Positions 8,344 to 14,262 of a stretch of DNA of 17,513 nucleotides are shown in pieces (the first letter of the stretch is position 1; each line of letters starts with the position of its first letter). Origin of the DNA: Negativicutes bacterium (lineage in GTDB: Bacteria > Bacillota_C > Negativicutes > Sporomusales_B > JARLHX01); assembly GCA_031292035.1 (NCBI GenBank), contig JARLHX010000251.1, forward strand, positions 1-17,513, in the 5' to 3' direction. The translations under genes and the position numbers were made by a program. The notes under the pieces are model-generated. The model was not told where the DNA came from. It ran no database searches and was given only the letters and a program-made list of their open reading frames with translations.

Positions 8344-8365
8344 ACCGGGGTTATCCCCGGTTTTT
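8342..8365 (+). terminator. intrinsic terminator ending the cysE-thyX operon
   Basis: AAACCGGGG (8342-8350), loop TTAT, CCCCGGTTT (8355-8363) and a T tract. The stem begins within the thyX stop codon. Confidence 0.95.
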
Positions 8366-8378
8366 GCACATGCTGATA

Positions 8379-8410
8379 TTTACATAGCAGGGGAAAGACT
8401 GCGGTAAAAT
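8379..8410 (+). promoter_or_regulatory. weak possible promoter of rlmB
   Basis: TAAAAT (8405-8410) is a fair -10 box about 40 bases before rlmB. The best -35, TTTACA (8379-8384), is at an unfavourable distance of 20. A promoter is expected here because a terminator lies just upstream. Confidence 0.35.
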
Positions 8411-8450
8411 AGATAACGCCAGCATCATGGCGTAGGGAGGCTAGAACGGG

Positions 8451-9197
8451 ATGAATGAGGAAATCGTCGCCGGGCGCAACAGCGTGCTCGAGGCGCTGAA
8501 AAGCGGTCGACCCATCAATAAAATACTGGTGACCAAGGGTGAGCATCACGGGTCGCTAAGAGAGATCATCGGCCAGGCGCGCGCGCTGGGGCTTGTGGTG
8601 CAGGAGGTCGATGCGGCCAAGCTCGACGCAATGACGGAAGGGGTCAAACACCAGGGGGTAGTGGCTACCGTGGCACCAGTGGCTTACGCCGAGATCGAGG
8701 ACATCCTGGCCAAGGCCCATAGTCGCAACGAGCCGCCGTTTATCATTTTGTTGGACGAGCTGGAGGACCCCCACAACCTGGGCGCTATTCTTCGGACGGC
8801 TGACGCCAGCGGCGCCCACGGTGTCCTCATACCTAAACGGCGCAGTTGCCCCCTGTCGGTGACTGTGGCCAAAACTTCAGCCGGCGCAGTGGAATATGTT
8901 CCAGTGGCCCGGGTGGGCAATGTGGCCCAGACCATCGCCCAGCTCAAAAAGCAGGGGCTTTGGGTGGTGGGGGCTGACGCCGAGGGGGACAAAAAATATT
9001 ACGAGGCAGATCTGCGTGGTCCAATGCTGTTGGTGATCGGCAGCGAAGGCCAAGGCCTGGGGCGGCTGACAAAAGAAGGGTGCGATTTTCTGGTGCGGAT
9101 ACCGATGCTGGGCCAGGTTTCCTCTCTGAACGCGTCGGTAGCCTGCTCGCTTTTGTTATATGAAGTTATGCGGCAAAGGGAGTCGGCGTCACATTGA
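8451..9197 (+). CDS. rlmB: 23S rRNA (guanosine-2'-O-)-methyltransferase RlmB (SpoU/TrmH family)
   Basis: This enzyme uses S-adenosylmethionine to methylate a ribose in 23S rRNA (G2251 in E. coli). The 248-residue protein has an N-terminal L30e-like substrate-binding part (1-75) and a SPOUT knot domain. SpoU motifs are NLGAILRTADASG (109 onward, with Arg115), GSEGQGL (197-203) and SSLNASVA (about 224-231, with Asn227). ATG 8451 is preceded by GGGAGG with a spacer of ten. The next gene starts inside its stop codon. TrmH-family members differ in target, so the exact base is inferred from similarity and from the conserved location. Confidence 0.93.
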   Translation: MNEEIVAGRNSVLEALKSGRPINKILVTKGEHHGSLREIIGQARALGLVVQEVDAAKLDAMTEGVKHQGVVATVAPVAYAEIEDILAKAHSRNEPPFIILLDELEDPHNLGAILRTADASGAHGVLIPKRRSCPLSVTVAKTSAGAVEYVPVARVGNVAQTIAQLKKQGLWVVGADAEGDKKYYEADLRGPMLLVIGSEGQGLGRLTKEGCDFLVRIPMLGQVSSLNASVACSLLLYEVMRQRESASH

Positions 9198-10564
9198 ACA
9201 GCAAACACCGGTCAATAGGAATAGCAATCGTGATTGTATTGCTCGGACTTGGCATTGTCGTGATGCCGCTGTTCGGGTCGAATATTTATGCCGGAGTCAG
9301 TCTCGACGGCGTTGCGGTCGGCGGAAAAAGCCGTGAAGAGGTCAGACAATTGTTGAATCTCTGGCGGCCGGAATATCGCAGCCGTCAGGTGGTGGCCTAC
9401 TACGGCGATACTCTGTTTCATGTCGACGCCGCCGGTGTCGACTATGACCTGGATGTGGAGGCGACGGCCGACGAAGTTTGGAGTTATGGCCGCCGGGGCC
9501 CATGGTGGCAGCGACTGCAAAATATTTACGCCGCCAGGCGGGACGGTTATCGGGTACCGGTGCGGGTCCGTTACAATGAAGGCAAGCTGCTGGCCATGTT
9601 CGACCATTGGCGGGAGACCATCGACCGACCGCCGCGCAACGCAGCTCTTAGTTTGCTGGGAGGCGGGATTACACCACAGGAGCAGGGGAGGCGGCTGGAG
9701 GTTGAAAGCCTGAAGCCACTGGTGCTCCAGGCCCTCGAACAGCCTACTGCTGCCAGGCTGGCCCTGCCGGTCACCCCTCTCTATCCGGATATTACCACCG
9801 CCGATATCGAACAGACAGGCCTAAAAGAAGTACTGGCTGACTATACAACATTTTTTGATGCCTCTGACGGCAACCGTTCGGCCAATATCCGGCTGGCGGC
9901 CCGCAAGATTAACGGCTATATCGTCTATCCTGGCAAAACCTTCTCCTTCAATGCGGTTGTTGGGCCGCGGGACAAGGAACATGGCTTCAAAGAAGCGCTG
10001 GAAATTGTTGACGGCGAATATGTTCCAGGTATCGGTGGCGGTATTTGCCAGGTTTCGTCTACTCTGTACAACTCGGTCCTGTTATCAAACCTGACTGTTG
10101 TCGAGCGGACAAATCATTCCAAGCCACTGGGGTATGTCGGCCTGGGCCGCGACGCCACTGTAGCCTATGATATTTTAGATTTTCGCTTTGTCAATAATAC
10201 GGACGAGCCGGTGATGATTCTGGCCGAAACCGACGGCAATCAGCTGGCGGTGGGGATGGTCGGCCAGAAGCCGCTGCCGGAAAAGGTCGAAGTGGTGGCT
10301 GTCGACCGAAAGGTGATCGCGCCGGCCATTGTCAAGAAGCCTGATGCTGAACTCTATCTCGGTGAAACCAAGGTGGAAAAACAGGGCAAGCCGGGGTATG
10401 AAATTACTACCCTCCGCCTTGTCCGGTCCGGTGGGCGCGAAATCAAGCGCGAGGTACTGGCCAAAGACCGCTACCTGCCGGAAGACACCATTATAAAAGT
10501 AGGCACGAAAGTACCGCCATTTGTCCATGATAAACCGCCAGCGAGTGGAAAAGAGCCAAAATAA
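9194..10564 (+). CDS. membrane-anchored VanW/G5-domain envelope protein (YoaR-like)
   Basis: This is a 456-residue protein exported by an N-terminal membrane anchor (about residues 8-28, IGIAIVIVLLGLGIVVMPLF). It then has a peptidoglycan-binding-type region (PG_binding_4-like, about 45-200), a VanW domain (about 227-355) with NGYIVYPGKTFSFN and GGGICQVSSTLYN (Cys285), and a C-terminal G5 domain (about 380-448). Such proteins face the cell wall. Their reaction is not established, and the VanW name comes from vancomycin-resistance clusters without a known role. It starts at TTG 9194, four bases overlapping rlmB, with AAAGGGAG ten bases before. No resistance genes are near, so this is an ordinary wall-associated copy. 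Confidence 0.88.
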   Translation: MNSKHRSIGIAIVIVLLGLGIVVMPLFGSNIYAGVSLDGVAVGGKSREEVRQLLNLWRPEYRSRQVVAYYGDTLFHVDAAGVDYDLDVEATADEVWSYGRRGPWWQRLQNIYAARRDGYRVPVRVRYNEGKLLAMFDHWRETIDRPPRNAALSLLGGGITPQEQGRRLEVESLKPLVLQALEQPTAARLALPVTPLYPDITTADIEQTGLKEVLADYTTFFDASDGNRSANIRLAARKINGYIVYPGKTFSFNAVVGPRDKEHGFKEALEIVDGEYVPGIGGGICQVSSTLYNSVLLSNLTVVERTNHSKPLGYVGLGRDATVAYDILDFRFVNNTDEPVMILAETDGNQLAVGMVGQKPLPEKVEVVAVDRKVIAPAIVKKPDAELYLGETKVEKQGKPGYEITTLRLVRSGGREIKREVLAKDRYLPEDTIIKVGTKVPPFVHDKPPASGKEPK

Positions 10565-10585
10565 TCCGAGCGAGGGAGTATTTGT

Positions 10586-11116
10586 GTGGCAGACATTTTG
10601 CTTGTGGACGGGTATAATGTGATCAATGCCTGGCCGGATCTTTCGGCGCTTAAGGATGACCTGGAACATGCCCGTCGCAAATTGGTGGACATTCTTTCAG
10701 GTTATGGCGCATATAAAGACTATAGGGTTGTCATCGTCTTTGATGCCCATGCTGTTGCAAAAGGGAAAACCTGCCAAGAGACCATTTCCGAAGGACTCGA
10801 AGTCGTTTTTACCCGGGAGGGGGAAACGGCTGACAGTTATATCGAGAAAGCGGCTTACCAGCAAGTCCGGGCCGGGCACGGAGTTTATGTGGTGACTTCG
10901 GACTGGGCTGAACAGCTAACCATACTGGGGGCGGGGGCATGGCGGATTTCGTCGCGAGAGCTCCTCGAGGCCGTACTGGAGGCAGACAAACGGATTCGTG
11001 AGACCCACTGCCGGTCGATCCTCAACCACCGCCGTCATGAGCTGGCAAACCGCCTGGGACGTGAGGTCAGCGAGCGTCTGGACGGCATGCGGCGAGGCCG
11101 CAAACCCCAAGAATAG
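10586..11116 (+). CDS. rae1: NYN-domain ribosome-associated endoribonuclease Rae1 (YacP)
   Basis: In Bacillus, Rae1/YacP enters the ribosomal A site and cuts mRNA during translation. This 176-residue protein has the NYN/PIN-like fold with its acidic residues visible: Asp8 in LLVDGYNVI, Asp83 in ETADSYIEK and Asp106 in VVTSDWAEQ. The C-terminus is Arg-rich and basic (NHRRHELANRLGREV), suitable for RNA contact. It starts at GTG 10586 after GAGGGAG. The position between rlmB and sigH matches the Bacillus order rlmB-yacP-sigH, here with the VanW protein inserted. Confidence 0.93.
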   Translation: MADILLVDGYNVINAWPDLSALKDDLEHARRKLVDILSGYGAYKDYRVVIVFDAHAVAKGKTCQETISEGLEVVFTREGETADSYIEKAAYQQVRAGHGVYVVTSDWAEQLTILGAGAWRISSRELLEAVLEADKRIRETHCRSILNHRRHELANRLGREVSERLDGMRRGRKPQE

Positions 11117-11117
11117 C

Positions 11118-11146
11118 TTGACTTAGTGGCAGGCCTGGGTTATAAT
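11118..11146 (+). promoter_or_regulatory. promoter of sigH
   Basis: TTGACT (11118-11123), 17 bases, TATAAT (11141-11146): a near-perfect sigma-A promoter starting one base after the rae1 stop codon. Transcription should start near 11153. Confidence 0.9.
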
Positions 11147-11179
11147 TTGACATGAAAGTGGCATGTACGATTCGACAGC

Positions 11180-11209
11180 GCACTAAGCGTTTAGTGCATT
11201 TTTCTTTTT
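11180..11209 (+). terminator. terminator-like hairpin in the sigH leader
   Basis: GCACTAA (11180-11186) pairs with TTAGTGC (11191-11197) over a GCGT loop, followed by ATTTTTCTTTTT. It lies after the sigH promoter and before its start codon. It may end read-through from the rae1 operon and also act as an attenuator of sigH. The 7-bp AT-containing stem suggests partial termination. Confidence 0.6.
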
Positions 11210-11221
11210 CGGTAGGGGAAG

Positions 11222-11983
11222 ATGAAGAGTGGGGGCGATGTGATGCGGGCTAATACCCAACGCGACCTGTACGGTTGTTTCGAGAACATGACCGATGAAG
11301 AAATTGTGATAGATGCCAAAGACAACGACAATACAGTCGCACTGGAGTATTTGATTAACAAATACCGCAATTTTGTTCGCGCTAAAGCCCGATCGTACTT
11401 CTTGATCGGAGCGGACCGAGAAGATATTATCCAGGAAGGCATGATCGGTCTATACAAAGCCATTCGTGATTTTCGCAATGATAAACTTTCTTCTTTTCGG
11501 GCGTTTGCAGAACTCTGTGTCACCCGTCAGATCATTACAGCGATTAAAACCGCTACCAGGCAAAAGCATATTCCGCTGAACTCATATGTCTCGTTGAATA
11601 AACCGATTTATGATGAAGACTCGGACCGCACACTGCTGGATGTTCTGTCTGGTTCTAAGATTTCCGACCCGGAAGAACTGGTCATCAGTCGTGAAGAATT
11701 TGTCGATATCGAAGAAAAGATGGGTGAGATTCTCAGCGACCTGGAATGGAAAGTGCTCATGTCCTATCTTGACGGCAAATCCTATCAGGAAATTGCCGTG
11801 GAACTCGACCGGCATGTGAAGTCCATCGATAATGCGTTGCAGCGGGTCAAGCGTAAACTGGAAAGATATCTGGACAACCGTTCGGACGACAACGATATTA
11901 GTGGCGTCTACAAGGGACTTGCCGGTCTCGGCAAAGAGATCGACGACGAAGTGGACGAAGTCATTGTTGCTGTTGAAGACTAA
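11222..11983 (+). CDS. sigH: RNA polymerase sporulation sigma factor SigH
   Basis: SigH (Spo0H) directs early sporulation and transition-state transcription. The protein reads almost like Bacillus SigH through region 2 (NKYRNFVRAKARSYFLIGAD, REDIIQEGMIGLYKAIRDF), then TRQIITAIKTATRQKHIPLN and the region 4 helix-turn-helix YQEIAVELDRHVKSIDNALQ. It is 253 residues long from ATG 11222, against 218 in B. subtilis. The extra length is mainly an acidic C-terminal tail of about 35 residues (GLGKEIDDEVDEVIVAVED). AGGGGAAG touches ATG 11222 rather tightly. ATG 11243, after GGGGG, is an alternative start that would shorten it by seven residues. Its presence indicates a spore-forming lineage. Confidence 0.96.
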   Translation: MKSGGDVMRANTQRDLYGCFENMTDEEIVIDAKDNDNTVALEYLINKYRNFVRAKARSYFLIGADREDIIQEGMIGLYKAIRDFRNDKLSSFRAFAELCVTRQIITAIKTATRQKHIPLNSYVSLNKPIYDEDSDRTLLDVLSGSKISDPEELVISREEFVDIEEKMGEILSDLEWKVLMSYLDGKSYQEIAVELDRHVKSIDNALQRVKRKLERYLDNRSDDNDISGVYKGLAGLGKEIDDEVDEVIVAVED

Positions 11984-11987
11984 ACAA

Positions 11988-12014
11988 AAAACGACACCCT
12001 TAAGGTGTCGTTTT
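11988..12014. terminator. bidirectional terminator between sigH and the convergent zinc-ribbon gene
   Basis: AAAACGACACC (11988-11998) pairs with GGTGTCGTTTT (12004-12014) over five bases. A T tract follows on the + strand and an A tract precedes it, so it should work in both directions. It serves sigH and the convergent gene that ends at 12043. Confidence 0.93.
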
Positions 12015-12042
12015 CGTTTTCTCTTTTAAACCGAAATGTAGC

Positions 12043-12405
12043 TTAGTCTTCTTTTGCTACACAGTCACTCTCGCGGGTAACAGAATAGTTTGTGATATAA
12101 TCGCGCAGTTGGTCTGTTTGGCCGCTATAATTCTGCCAGAAGTCGTCGCCGCTGACCCAAACCCAGCTTTCATCCGGCCGGGTAACAGCTTCTTTGTCAG
12201 CCAGGAAATCGGCGCTGAACTGTTTGAGTACAAGTACCGGTTTGTCTTGAAAGGTGATGACCAGCCCTTTGCTCGCCAACATGGTGACGATATAATCATA
12301 AGGGCTCTCGCTTCCTAGCCAAAAGCACTTAACGCACATATAACTGCCGTTTTTGTAGTATACGTCCCTGACATTCCGACCGCAGCTGCAACTGAATTTT
12401 TGCAC
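12043..12405 (-). CDS. small zinc-ribbon protein of unknown function
   Basis: This 120-residue protein on the reverse strand starts at GTG (12405-12403) after AGGGGG with a spacer of seven. The N-terminus MQKFSCSCGRNVRDVYYKNG followed by SYMCVKC gives four cysteines, C6-x-C8 ... C24-x2-C27, a probable zinc ribbon. The rest is a small domain with Trp- and Asp-rich stretches (ESWVWVSGDDFWQNYSG) that I do not recognise. It is convergent with sigH and divergent from the BrxF-like unit. The good ribosome site, promoter and shared terminator argue that it is a real gene. Function unknown; a nucleic-acid or protein-binding adaptor is only a guess. Confidence 0.72.
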   Translation of the reverse strand: MQKFSCSCGRNVRDVYYKNGSYMCVKCFWLGSESPYDYIVTMLASKGLVITFQDKPVLVLKQFSADFLADKEAVTRPDESWVWVSGDDFWQNYSGQTDQLRDYITNYSVTRESDCVAKED

Positions 12406-12438
12406 AACGTTACCCCCTGTTTTTCTGAATATAAAAAC

Positions 12439-12458
12439 TAATCAAACTGATTATACCA
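12439..12458 (-). promoter_or_regulatory. extended -10 promoter with overlapping inverted repeat, reverse strand
   Basis: Read on the minus strand, TATAAT (12455-12450) is preceded by TGG (12458-12456), an extended -10 element, with no good -35. The inverted repeat TAATCA-AAC-TGATTA (12439-12453) overlaps the -10 box and could be an operator. Confidence 0.55.
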
Positions 12459-12478
12459 TATGGCGTCTTTGCCGCGCG

Positions 12479-12513
12479 GTGGGATTTGGTAGTCGTTCAT
12501 AGAATAATATTAT
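12479..12513 (+). promoter_or_regulatory. candidate sigma-H promoter (with possible overlapping sigma-A promoter) of the BrxF-like unit
   Basis: GTGGGATTT (12479-12487), 11 bases, ATAGAATAA (12499-12507) fits the known sigma-H pattern RNAGGAWWW-N11/12-RNNGAATWW with one mismatch. A sigma-A reading also exists: TTGGTA (12486-12491), 16 bases, TATTAT (12508-12513). Transcription would run into the gene at 12563. Which sigma factor is used cannot be decided by eye. Confidence 0.5.
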
Positions 12514-12562
12514 CCGGGGGTTCGGTTTTGGTTATTGCCCGTGTCCCCGACAGGAGGTTGCC

Positions 12563-12886
12563 GTGGATTTTGTTGTGAAAACCAGGGGGAGCGCCCCAGC
12601 CGAGCCAATCGCGATCACCGCGGAGATGATTGCCGGTCAGCGGGTAGGTTCCCGGTTGGATTTATTCACTCGGCACGATCTGACGATCGAATTTGCCGAC
12701 GGAGCGGCGCTGGTCGACGACATTGATCTGATGATTTATATCATTCCCAACGAATTTTTCTGTTATCGCGGTGATGATTTTATTTTTAAATTTATTCTTG
12801 ATAGTCTTAGAATACAGTTGGATCAGCGGCCGGCCGACGGACCGGTCAATCCGCGGCTGTTTATTTCTTCCTGCCGCGAGAGTTGA
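12563..12886 (+). CDS. hypothetical protein, first gene of the BrxF-like unit
   Basis: This gene encodes 107 residues starting at GTG 12563, five bases after a perfect AGGAGG (12552-12557). I do not recognise the family. There is no signal peptide or clear membrane helix. The middle (TIEFADGAALVDDIDLMIYIIPNEFFCYRGDDFIFKFIL) is acidic and hydrophobic, suggesting a small alpha/beta domain, with one Cys. It is followed after 67 bases by the P-loop gene, in the same direction, with one promoter before and one terminator after the pair. The two are therefore probably co-transcribed and may act together. It looks like a cytoplasmic protein. Function unknown. Confidence 0.72.
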   Translation: MDFVVKTRGSAPAEPIAITAEMIAGQRVGSRLDLFTRHDLTIEFADGAALVDDIDLMIYIIPNEFFCYRGDDFIFKFILDSLRIQLDQRPADGPVNPRLFISSCRES

Positions 12887-12953
12887 AAAAGGGAAGGAAT
12901 TCTGCAGTATTCTGACGAAATATGTACCGAAAGAAGGGGCAGGAGGGACAGCT

Positions 12954-13418
12954 ATGCTGGGAGCTATCCAGATGGTGGTGGATTACATCCAGTCACTGCA
13001 AGCCGGCCAGGAGCAACTGGTGCTTATTGTCGGCAGGCCAGGCAGCGGGAAGAGCAAGATTATGCGCGAACTGGCCAGCAATCGCGGCTGGAAATATGTC
13101 GACAGCCAGAAATTGGTTACTGACGAGCTTTTGGAGCTGGTGCCCAAGGTTCGCCCCCGGGAAGCGCCTCATCTCTTGGATGCCGTGCTTGGCCGCGAGA
13201 AAGCGGAGGTCATTTTACTGGATGGCATCCAATTGCTATTTACGCCCCTGCTTCATCTTGAGCCCTTGACGCTGCTCCGGCAATTGAGCCGGAAATATCA
13301 GATTGTTGCAGCCTGGCCTGGCCGCTATGAAGGCGGCAGACTTTCATACCTCGAGCCTGGACAGGCGGAGCCCCACTATTTTGAGGCTGGCGACCTGAAA
13401 GTCATTGAAATCGACTAA
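12954..13418 (+). CDS. BrxF-like P-loop NTPase, orphan (no other BREX genes in view)
   Basis: This 154-residue protein starts at ATG 12954 after AGGAGGG (12941-12947). An upstream in-frame extension to 12771 would overlap the previous gene and lacks support. It has a Walker A motif, GRPGSGKS (27-34), and a Walker B strand, VILLD (86-90). Its C-terminal half, with LLFTPLLHLEPLTLLRQLSR, AAWPG (119-123) and GRLSYLEPG (128-136), reads like the BrxF P-loop protein of type 3 BREX phage-defence systems, which is about 150 residues. In BREX-3, brxF sits with brxC, pglX, brxHII, pglZ and brxA; none is present here. The resemblance is from memory of the family pattern, not a search. ATP binding is likely; a defence role is open. 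Confidence 0.72.
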   Translation: MLGAIQMVVDYIQSLQAGQEQLVLIVGRPGSGKSKIMRELASNRGWKYVDSQKLVTDELLELVPKVRPREAPHLLDAVLGREKAEVILLDGIQLLFTPLLHLEPLTLLRQLSRKYQIVAAWPGRYEGGRLSYLEPGQAEPHYFEAGDLKVIEID

Positions 13419-13486
13419 GCTGCTTTAAAATTTCGGGGGCCAATGGGCTCCCCGGGATGAGCCGTTTATACTATTTGCCAACAAGA

Positions 13487-13522
13487 CGCCGGTCACTTTT
13501 GTGATCGGCGTATATTTTTTTT
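13487..13522 (+). terminator. intrinsic terminator after the BrxF-like gene
   Basis: CGCCGGTCAC (13487-13496) pairs with GTGATCGGCG (13501-13510), with one G-T pair and a TTTT loop, followed by TATATTTTTTTT. A smaller GC-rich hairpin lies upstream at about 13434-13454. Confidence 0.9.
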
Positions 13523-13530
13523 AAAAAACT

Positions 13531-13545
13531 GCAAAATAATTTTGC
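13531..13545 (+). promoter_or_regulatory. 7-1-7 inverted repeat over the peroxiredoxin -35 box
   Basis: GCAAAAT-A-ATTTTGC is a perfect seven-base inverted repeat with one central base. It overlaps the -35 box TTGCGA (13542-13547). The 7-1-7 layout with AAT-N-ATT in the centre is that of Fur-family operators, but the outer bases differ from known PerR, Fur and Zur boxes. Confidence 0.5.
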
Positions 13546-13570
13546 GATGGCTGGAAAGGTATGTTATACT
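13542..13570 (+). promoter_or_regulatory. promoter of the peroxiredoxin gene
   Basis: TTGCGA (13542-13547), 17 bases, TATACT (13565-13570), with TG at 13562-13563 forming an extended -10. The predicted start, near 13577, falls inside the PerR-like box. Confidence 0.85.
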
Positions 13571-13575
13571 ATAAA

Positions 13576-13590
13576 AAATAATGATTATAA
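13576..13590 (+). promoter_or_regulatory. PerR-like operator
   Basis: AAATAATGATTATAA matches the B. subtilis PerR box TTATAATNATTATAA at all but the first two defined positions. It covers the predicted transcription start, where bound repressor would block initiation. A second palindrome, TAATAATTATTA, lies just downstream (13596-13607). Control of a peroxiredoxin by the peroxide sensor PerR is common in Firmicutes. Confidence 0.72.
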
Positions 13591-13627
13591 AAAGATAATA
13601 ATTATTAATAACAAGGAGGATGGGTAT

Positions 13628-14164
13628 ATGGTGGCGAAGGTTGGGCAAAAGGCCCCTGATTTTACTATGCCGACAACGAAAAACATGGAGACATTAGATC
13701 AGGTGACTAAGTTAGCTGATTATCAAGGGAAATGGCTGGTTCTGTTTTTCTATCCGCTGGATTTCACGTTTGTTTGTCCCACAGAGATCCGTGGCTTTAA
13801 TTCCCGGCTGGAGGATTTTCGCAAGGCCGGCGCCGAAATTCTGGGGGTCAGCGTGGACAGCGTTTTCAGCCACCGGGCCTGGGTGCGAACAGCCCAAGGC
13901 GATGGTGGTCTGGGGGGGCTTGATTATCCGCTGGCTTCTGATATCACTAAACAGGTGTCGCGCGATTACGGGGTTCTGATCGAAGAACAAGGTATTGCCC
14001 TGCGTGGATTATTTATCATCGACGCGGAAGGGGTGCTGCGTTATCAGGTGGTCAGCGACCTCAACGTCGGGCGCAGTGTCGACGAGACCCTACGGGTTCT
14101 GCAGGCACTGCAGACCGGCGGTCTCTGCCCGATTGACTGGCATCCTGGCGAAAGAACCCTTTAA
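13628..14164 (+). CDS. 2-Cys peroxiredoxin (AhpC/Prx1 type)
   Basis: This thiol peroxidase reduces hydrogen peroxide and organic peroxides in the cytoplasm, taking electrons from AhpF or a thioredoxin system. The 178-residue protein has the peroxidatic Cys50 in FYPLDFTFVCPTEI and the resolving Cys167 in GGLCPIDW near the C-terminus, so it is a typical 2-Cys enzyme. ATG 13628 follows AGGAGG (13614-13619) with a spacer of eight; the open frame reaches back to 13547 through the control region, which is not coding. It is a single-gene unit with its own promoter, PerR-like box and terminator. No ahpF is adjacent. Confidence 0.95.
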   Translation: MVAKVGQKAPDFTMPTTKNMETLDQVTKLADYQGKWLVLFFYPLDFTFVCPTEIRGFNSRLEDFRKAGAEILGVSVDSVFSHRAWVRTAQGDGGLGGLDYPLASDITKQVSRDYGVLIEEQGIALRGLFIIDAEGVLRYQVVSDLNVGRSVDETLRVLQALQTGGLCPIDWHPGERTL

Positions 14165-14173
14165 GAGAACTTG

Positions 14174-14199
14174 AAAAGAGGACGTGAGTCCTCTTTTTT
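14174..14199 (+). terminator. intrinsic terminator of the peroxiredoxin gene
   Basis: AAAAGAGGAC (14174-14183), GTGA loop, GTCCTCTTTT (14188-14197) and further T residues form a perfect 10-bp stem. Confidence 0.95.
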
Positions 14200-14262
14200 A
14201 TTTTGAACATAAATGCCGGTGGCGTCGCTCAAACTATAGCCACGACAGATAGGAGGAGGAGC

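Noticed and set aside
9194..10564. Glycopeptide resistance determinant, because of the VanW domain
   Set aside because: VanW/G5 proteins are common envelope proteins in Firmicutes, and no vanH/A/X-like genes are present.
12771..12953. Extended start of the BrxF-like gene with a hydrophobic N-terminus
   Set aside because: It would overlap the end of the 107-residue gene out of frame. ATG 12954 has a strong AGGAGGG site and matches the family length.
12563..13418. Complete BREX defence system
   Set aside because: Only a BrxF-like gene is present. The flanking genes are a zinc-ribbon orphan and a peroxiredoxin, with no methylase, PglZ phosphatase or large ATPase.
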